This document shows, one piece after another, positions 4,397 through 6,893 of a stretch of DNA of 6,893 bases. This DNA is from an uncultured Oscillospiraceae bacterium. GTDB lineage: Bacteria > Bacillota > Clostridia > Oscillospirales > Ruminococcaceae. The first letter of the stretch is position 1, and every line of letters begins with the position of its first letter. The notes beneath the pieces were generated by a model that was given only the letters and a program-made list of their open reading frames with translations, had not been told where the DNA came from and searched no databases. A program made the translations under genes and the position numbers. The DNA lies in assembly GCA_934456315.1 (NCBI GenBank), contig CAKSHG010000114.1, positions 1 to 6,893 of the forward strand, in the 5' to 3' direction.

Positions 4397-4996
4397 ATGA
4401 GATTAGGATTCAATACCTGGCGGCTGCTTACTACCGGACTGGTTCTTCTGGGCGTAGGAATAGCCCTGATCGTGATAACAGCCGGGGAAATGCTCGACTA
4501 CTCAAAAAAGGGCACTGACTACAGCACGCTCGAATGGTTCGACTTCCATGAAGGAATGATGGTCGAGGGCGATCTCCCGGTGAATTACGGCGCATATGAG
4601 GAGATCATTGACCAGGACAACAACAATTCTGTTGGTCAGTTTTTCCTTATTGATTCGGGCACGGCACGCCTGATGGGTCTGTATACCCCGGTGAAAAGCC
4701 TGATAAGCTCCCTTGAAGAACAATACGATCAGTGGCAGTCCGACTACGACATCACTCCGGTGCATTTCAAGGGTAAGGTCACCGAAATGGACGACGAGGA
4801 CCGGGAATTCATCAGGCAGTACCTGATAAACGATGGCTTTACAGCCGAGGAAGCAGACGATTATGTAATCGACCTGTACATTAAGTGCGTCGACACTGAT
4901 TCTCACCCTGTTCTGCTGATAATAGGGATCGTCGCGTCAGTCGGCGGGATCGTATTCCTGCTCATGTTCGTGCGAAGAAAGATGATGGGAAGATAA
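4397..4996 (+). CDS. Unrecognised protein with two predicted membrane helices and an acidic external domain
   Basis: I do not recognise this 199-residue protein. Residues 1-9 are short and basic, 10-30 a hydrophobic helix (LLTTGLVLLGVGIALIVI), 31-170 a strongly acidic soluble region, and 171-192 a second hydrophobic helix followed by the basic end RRKMMGR. By the positive-inside rule both ends are cytoplasmic and the central domain is outside. Within that domain are HEGMMVEGDLPVNYGAYEEI (51-70), a probable strand QFFLIDSG (81-88), a predicted helix with TPVKSLISSLEEQYDQW (97-113), PVHFKGKVTEMDDED (121-135) and YVIDLYIKCV (156-165). There is one cysteine outside, C164. The ATG has a good Shine-Dalgarno, AAGGTGG (4383-4389), 7 nt upstream. 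It is a single-gene unit with a perfect promoter and its own terminator. Two-helix anchored domains of this layout often act as envelope regulators or scaffolds, but nothing here fixes a role. Confidence 0.88.
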   Translation: MRLGFNTWRLLTTGLVLLGVGIALIVITAGEMLDYSKKGTDYSTLEWFDFHEGMMVEGDLPVNYGAYEEIIDQDNNNSVGQFFLIDSGTARLMGLYTPVKSLISSLEEQYDQWQSDYDITPVHFKGKVTEMDDEDREFIRQYLINDGFTAEEADDYVIDLYIKCVDTDSHPVLLIIGIVASVGGIVFLLMFVRRKMMGR

Positions 4997-5007
4997 TCAA
5001 TATTGCA

Positions 5008-5040
5008 AAACGCCCCTTTCCGTATCGGAAAGGGGCGTTT
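5008..5040. terminator. Symmetric terminator between the membrane protein gene and glyS
   Basis: AAACGCCCCTTTCCG (5008-5022), a three-base TAT loop and CGGAAAGGGGCGTTT (5026-5040) make a perfect 15-bp stem. It lies 12 nt after the plus-strand stop and 21 nt after the glyS stop, so it can end both convergent transcripts. The U tract is short, but the stem is very stable. Confidence 0.9.
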
Positions 5041-5060
5041 GTCGTTATCTCATCTTCTCA

Positions 5061-6434
5061 TCAGAAGAAAATTCTCTCCTCGATGTAAGCCTTGACTTCT
5101 GTCAGCGGGATACGAACCTGCTGCATGGAGTCGCGCTCGCGGACTGTTACGCAGCCGTCTGTTTCGGTGTCGAAATCGTAGGTTATGCAGAACGGAGTGC
5201 CTATCTCGTCCTGTCTGCGGTAACGCTTGCCGATAGCGCCTGCGTCGTCGAAATCAACATTGAAGTACTTAGCAAGCTCGTCGTGGAGCTCGCCAGCCTT
5301 TTCGCTGAGCTTCTTGGAAAGCGGAAGTATCGCAGCCTTCACCGGAGCCAGAGCCGGGTGCAGGTGCATTACGGTACGGCTGGTGCCGTCCTCGAGCTGC
5401 TCCTCATCGTATGCGTCGCATACGACTGCCAGGAACAGACGCTCAACGCCGAGGGACGGCTCGATAACGTACGGAATGTACTTCTCGTTAGTTTCAGGGT
5501 CGAAGTACTCCAGACTCTTGCCGGAGGTCTTCTGGTGCTGGGTCAGGTCGTAGTCTGTACGGTCAGCAACGCCCCAGAGCTCGCCCCAGCCGAACGGGAA
5601 CATGAACTCGAAATCGGTGGTAGCCTTGGAGTAGAAGCAAAGCTCCTCCGGGCTGTGGTCGCGAAGTCTGATGTTCTCTTCCTTAAGACCGAGGGAGAGC
5701 AGGAAGTTCTTGCAGTAGCTTCTCCAGTACTGGAACCACTCGAGGTCGGTGCCGGGCTTGCAGAAGAACTCAAGTTCCATCTGCTCGAACTCGCGTACGC
5801 GGAAGATGAACTGACCGGGGGTTATCTCGTTACGGAAAGACTTGCCGACCTGGGCAACGCCGAACGGTACCTTTTTGCGGCTGGTGCGCTGGATATTCGC
5901 AAAGTTAACGAAAATACCCTGTGCGGTTTCCGGACGGAGATAGATCTCGTTCTTGCTGTCCTCGGTCACGCCCTGGAATGTCTTGAACATCAGGTTGAAC
6001 TGGCGGATATCAGTGAAGTTGGTGGAGCCGCAGTTCGGGCACTTGATCCCATTTTCCCTGATGTAGGTCATCATCTGCTCGTTGGTCCAGCCGTTTGCGT
6101 CGCCGCCGTTGTCCTCAATGAGCTTGTCTGCGCGGTGACGGGTCTTGCAGTCCTTGCAGTCCATCAGCGGGTCGGAGAAGCCGCCAACGTGTCCGGAGGC
6201 AACCCATGTCTGCGGGTTCATCAGGATAGCGGAGTCCAGTCCTACGTTGTACTTGTTCTCCTGAATGAACTTCTTGCGCCATGCGTTCTTGATGTTGGTC
6301 TTGAGCTCAACACCGAGGGGACCGTAGTCCCATGTGTTTGCAAGTCCGCCGTAGATCTCGCTGCCGGGGTAAACGAAGCCTCTGCCCTTGCAGAGCGCAA
6401 CGATTTTGTCGAGGGTCTTTTCTGTGTTGTTCAT
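5061..6434 (-). CDS. glyS: Glycine--tRNA ligase, single-chain (alpha2) type
   Basis: This class II aminoacyl-tRNA synthetase charges tRNA-Gly with glycine using ATP in the cytoplasm. At 457 residues it is the homodimeric form and not the separate alpha/beta GlyQ/GlyS type. Motif 1 lies in [17 protein letters not shown] (29-45). Two CxxC pairs, C93/C96 and C132/C135, form a zinc ribbon inside an insertion. RPETAQGIF (167-175) is a family marker. Motif 2 is [20 protein letters not shown] (199-218) and motif 3 GVERLFLA (329-336). Residues 357-457 are the anticodon-binding domain, with [29 protein letters not shown] and the closing [14 protein letters not shown]. The ATG at 6434 has Shine-Dalgarno GAAAGGAA 6 nt upstream. 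It has its own promoter and no T-box leader. Identification is secure; some genomes name this gene glyQS. Confidence 0.98.
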   Translation of the reverse strand: MNNTEKTLDKIVALCKGRGFVYPGSEIYGGLANTWDYGPLGVELKTNIKNAWRKKFIQENKYNVGLDSAILMNPQTWVASGHVGGFSDPLMDCKDCKTRHRADKLIEDNGGDANGWTNEQMMTYIRENGIKCPNCGSTNFTDIRQFNLMFKTFQGVTEDSKNEIYLRPETAQGIFVNFANIQRTSRKKVPFGVAQVGKSFRNEITPGQFIFRVREFEQMELEFFCKPGTDLEWFQYWRSYCKNFLLSLGLKEENIRLRDHSPEELCFYSKATTDFEFMFPFGWGELWGVADRTDYDLTQHQKTSGKSLEYFDPETNEKYIPYVIEPSLGVERLFLAVVCDAYDEEQLEDGTSRTVMHLHPALAPVKAAILPLSKKLSEKAGELHDELAKYFNVDFDDAGAIGKRYRRQDEIGTPFCITYDFDTETDGCVTVRERDSMQQVRIPLTEVKAYIEERIFF

Positions 6435-6450
6435 GTTTGATTCCTTTCAG

Positions 6451-6469
6451 CCCTGCATGGCTTGCAGGG
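6451..6469 (-). other. Leader hairpin just upstream of the glyS Shine-Dalgarno
   Basis: In the minus-strand transcript CCCUGC (6469-6464) and GCAGGG (6456-6451) form a 6-bp GC-rich stem with a seven-base loop, ending 2 nt before the GAAAGGAA ribosome site. It is the only clear structure in the roughly 50-nt leader. It may influence translation or mRNA stability; it is not a terminator, since no U tract follows, and it is not a T-box. Confidence 0.5.
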
Positions 6470-6491
6470 ACAGTAAAATAGTTACTTCTAT

Positions 6492-6520
6492 AGTATAACG
6501 CAAAAACTCCCATAAGTCAA
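6492..6520 (-). promoter_or_regulatory. glyS promoter
   Basis: On the minus strand TTGACT (6520-6515), 17 bases, TATACT (6497-6492). Each box misses consensus at one position. Transcription should begin near 6485, leaving a leader of about 50 nt before the ATG. Confidence 0.85.
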
Positions 6521-6542
6521 GTGGAATTTGCCTATGGAAATA

Positions 6543-6698
6543 TTACTGCAAAAAGATAAAAGGGAGGCGAAAGCTACTTTTAGTGCTGTCAAAAAAACTA
6601 TATTTTATAGTAGCAGGGACTTTCAAATTTGTAGCACTAATTGGGGAGTCGAGGGGTGCGCCCCTCCCTTGACTCTCCCAGTTGGGGGGGTGCAGTAA
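6543..6698. repeat. Nested inverted repeats, 156 bp, non-coding
   Basis: Outer arms TTACTGCA (6543-6550) and TGCAGTAA (6691-6698) are perfect 8-bp inverted copies. Inside them TTAGTGCT (6580-6587) pairs with AGCACTAA (6633-6640), and inside that ACTATA (6597-6602) pairs with TATAGT (6606-6611). The outer arms resemble short terminal inverted repeats of a miniature element, but there is no target duplication in the flanking bases and no known element is recognised. A structured RNA is the alternative. Confidence 0.4.
6642..6680. repeat. Strong G/C hairpin, candidate dispersed intergenic repeat
   Basis: TGGGGAGTC (6642-6650) pairs with GACTCTCCCA (6671-6680) with one bulged T, and directly inside GAGGGG (6651-6656) pairs with CCCCTC (6661-6666) around a TGCG loop; CCTT (6667-6670) is unpaired. 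G-rich palindromes of this sort are common between genes in Ruminococcus-like genomes, from memory. No T tract follows on either side, so it is not a classical terminator. Confidence 0.6.
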
Positions 6699-6758
6699 GA
6701 CGAACACTAACCGCGTTTAATTATAGTTTCTAAACCCTTTCGGCTTTCCGGCAAACTG

Positions 6759-6782
6759 AAAGGGGAGCACAAGCCCCCCTTT
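6759..6782 (-). terminator. Hairpin behind atpC, probable weak terminator
   Basis: In the minus-strand transcript AAAGGGGGGC (6782-6773) and GCUCCCCUUU (6768-6759) form a 10-bp stem with one G-U pair and a four-base loop, 6 nt after the atpC stop. Only UUU follows before CAGUUUG, so the U tract is poor and read-through or 3'-end protection is possible. Confidence 0.65.
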
Positions 6783-6788
6783 ATTTGT

Positions 6789-6893
6789 TTACTTGAGATT
6801 TGCAGCGTCGATACGGTTGAGCGCACGCTTGAGCTTAGCCTCTGCAAGGCGGAACTCGTTATCGCCTGCCGCAGCTTTCATACGCTCCTCTGC
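6789..6893 (-). CDS. atpC: ATP synthase F1 epsilon subunit, C-terminal 34 residues only
   Basis: The epsilon subunit belongs to the central stalk of the F1Fo ATP synthase, linking gamma to the c-ring and inhibiting ATP hydrolysis through its C-terminal helices. Only the last 34 codons and a TAA stop are in the window; the gene enters from the right. They read AEERMKAA, a short GDNEF turn, then RLAEAKLKRALNRIDAANLK, which matches the helix-turn-helix end of the family (AEERL...AEAALKRALNRL pattern). atpC normally closes the atp operon, which fits the hairpin 6 nt downstream. The assignment rests on a short stretch, so another helical protein cannot be excluded. Confidence 0.8.
   Translation of the reverse strand, partial: AEERMKAAAGDNEFRLAEAKLKRALNRIDAANLK

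Larger units (their letters stand above)
6521..6788. other. Non-coding region between atpC and the glyS promoter
   Basis: Together with the glyS promoter and leader this makes a 354-base stretch without a gene. I see no reading frame with a ribosome site, no tRNA and no T-box core. It holds nested inverted repeats (6543-6698), a G-rich hairpin with a seven-G run after it (6642-6690), and a hairpin behind atpC (6759-6782). The composition changes sharply, from AT-rich (6541-6640) to G/C-rich (6641-6690). Confidence 0.75.

Noticed and set aside
4502..4906. Minus-strand open frame inside the membrane protein gene
   Set aside because: No ribosome site or promoter, and fully nested opposite a gene with strong expression signals.
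5283..6440. Open frame of 385 codons on the plus strand opposite glyS
   Set aside because: It lies wholly antisense to a certain glycyl-tRNA synthetase, has no family motif and is explained by the codon bias of glyS, which leaves few stops on the opposite strand.
6543..6698. Calling a named insertion sequence or MITE
   Set aside because: Terminal arms are only 8 bp, the flanks show no target-site duplication and there is no transposase; kept only as an inverted-repeat region.
6435..6788. T-box riboswitch for glyS
   Set aside because: No T-box core sequence or antiterminator pairing is visible on the minus strand, and the promoter found at 6492-6520 leaves too little leader.
1..6893. CRISPR array, tRNA or rRNA genes
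   Set aside because: No regularly spaced direct repeats, cloverleaf-like segments or rRNA-like sequence were seen in the non-coding stretches.

Overview
The window reads as a chromosomal segment of a low-GC-lineage Gram-positive bacterium, most likely a Clostridia member near Ruminococcus/Oscillospiraceae. The basis is the rpmH-rnpA-yidD-yidC order, a single-chain glycyl-tRNA synthetase, near-consensus sigma-A promoters (TTGACA-17-TATAAT type), strong Shine-Dalgarno sites, and a polyphosphate-polymerase/DUF4956 pair, a combination I associate with this group. The taxon is inferred from gene content and not from a search.

Layout, left to right. (1) Positions 1-2055, minus strand: the ribosomal protein L34 / RNase P / membrane-insertion operon, read rpmH > rnpA > yidD > yidC. 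yidC runs off the left edge without its last membrane helices. A perfect-consensus promoter, with a possible second one downstream, drives rpmH. (2) 2056-2343: a divergent intergenic region with promoters facing both ways. dnaA is not next to rpmH and no DnaA boxes are visible. (3) 2344-3838, plus strand: a two-gene operon overlapping by 8 nt, a VTC-type polyphosphate polymerase domain protein followed by a DUF4956 membrane protein, closed by a bidirectional terminator. (4) 3924-4130, minus strand: a 68-residue protein resembling the DUF6514 family, with its own strong promoter. (5) 4397-4996, plus strand: an unrecognised 199-residue protein with two predicted membrane helices, behind a perfect-consensus promoter with an extended -10. 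(6) A symmetric terminator is shared with the convergent gene glyS (5061-6434, minus), which has its own promoter and a short leader hairpin but no T-box. (7) 6521-6788: a non-coding stretch with nested inverted repeats and a hairpin behind the last gene. (8) 6789-6893, minus: the last 34 codons of what looks like atpC, the ATP synthase epsilon subunit.

Most of the window is housekeeping: ribosome and tRNA maturation, membrane protein insertion, tRNA charging and ATP synthesis. The part most likely to hold undescribed biology is the polyphosphate polymerase/DUF4956 operon, where a soluble catalytic domain is translationally coupled to a polytopic membrane protein. By analogy with the eukaryotic VTC complex this suggests polymer synthesis at, or through, the membrane; that is inference. 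Also worth attention are the odd yidC start, the large external insert in YidC, the two small uncharacterised genes under very strong promoters, and the nested inverted repeats upstream of glyS.
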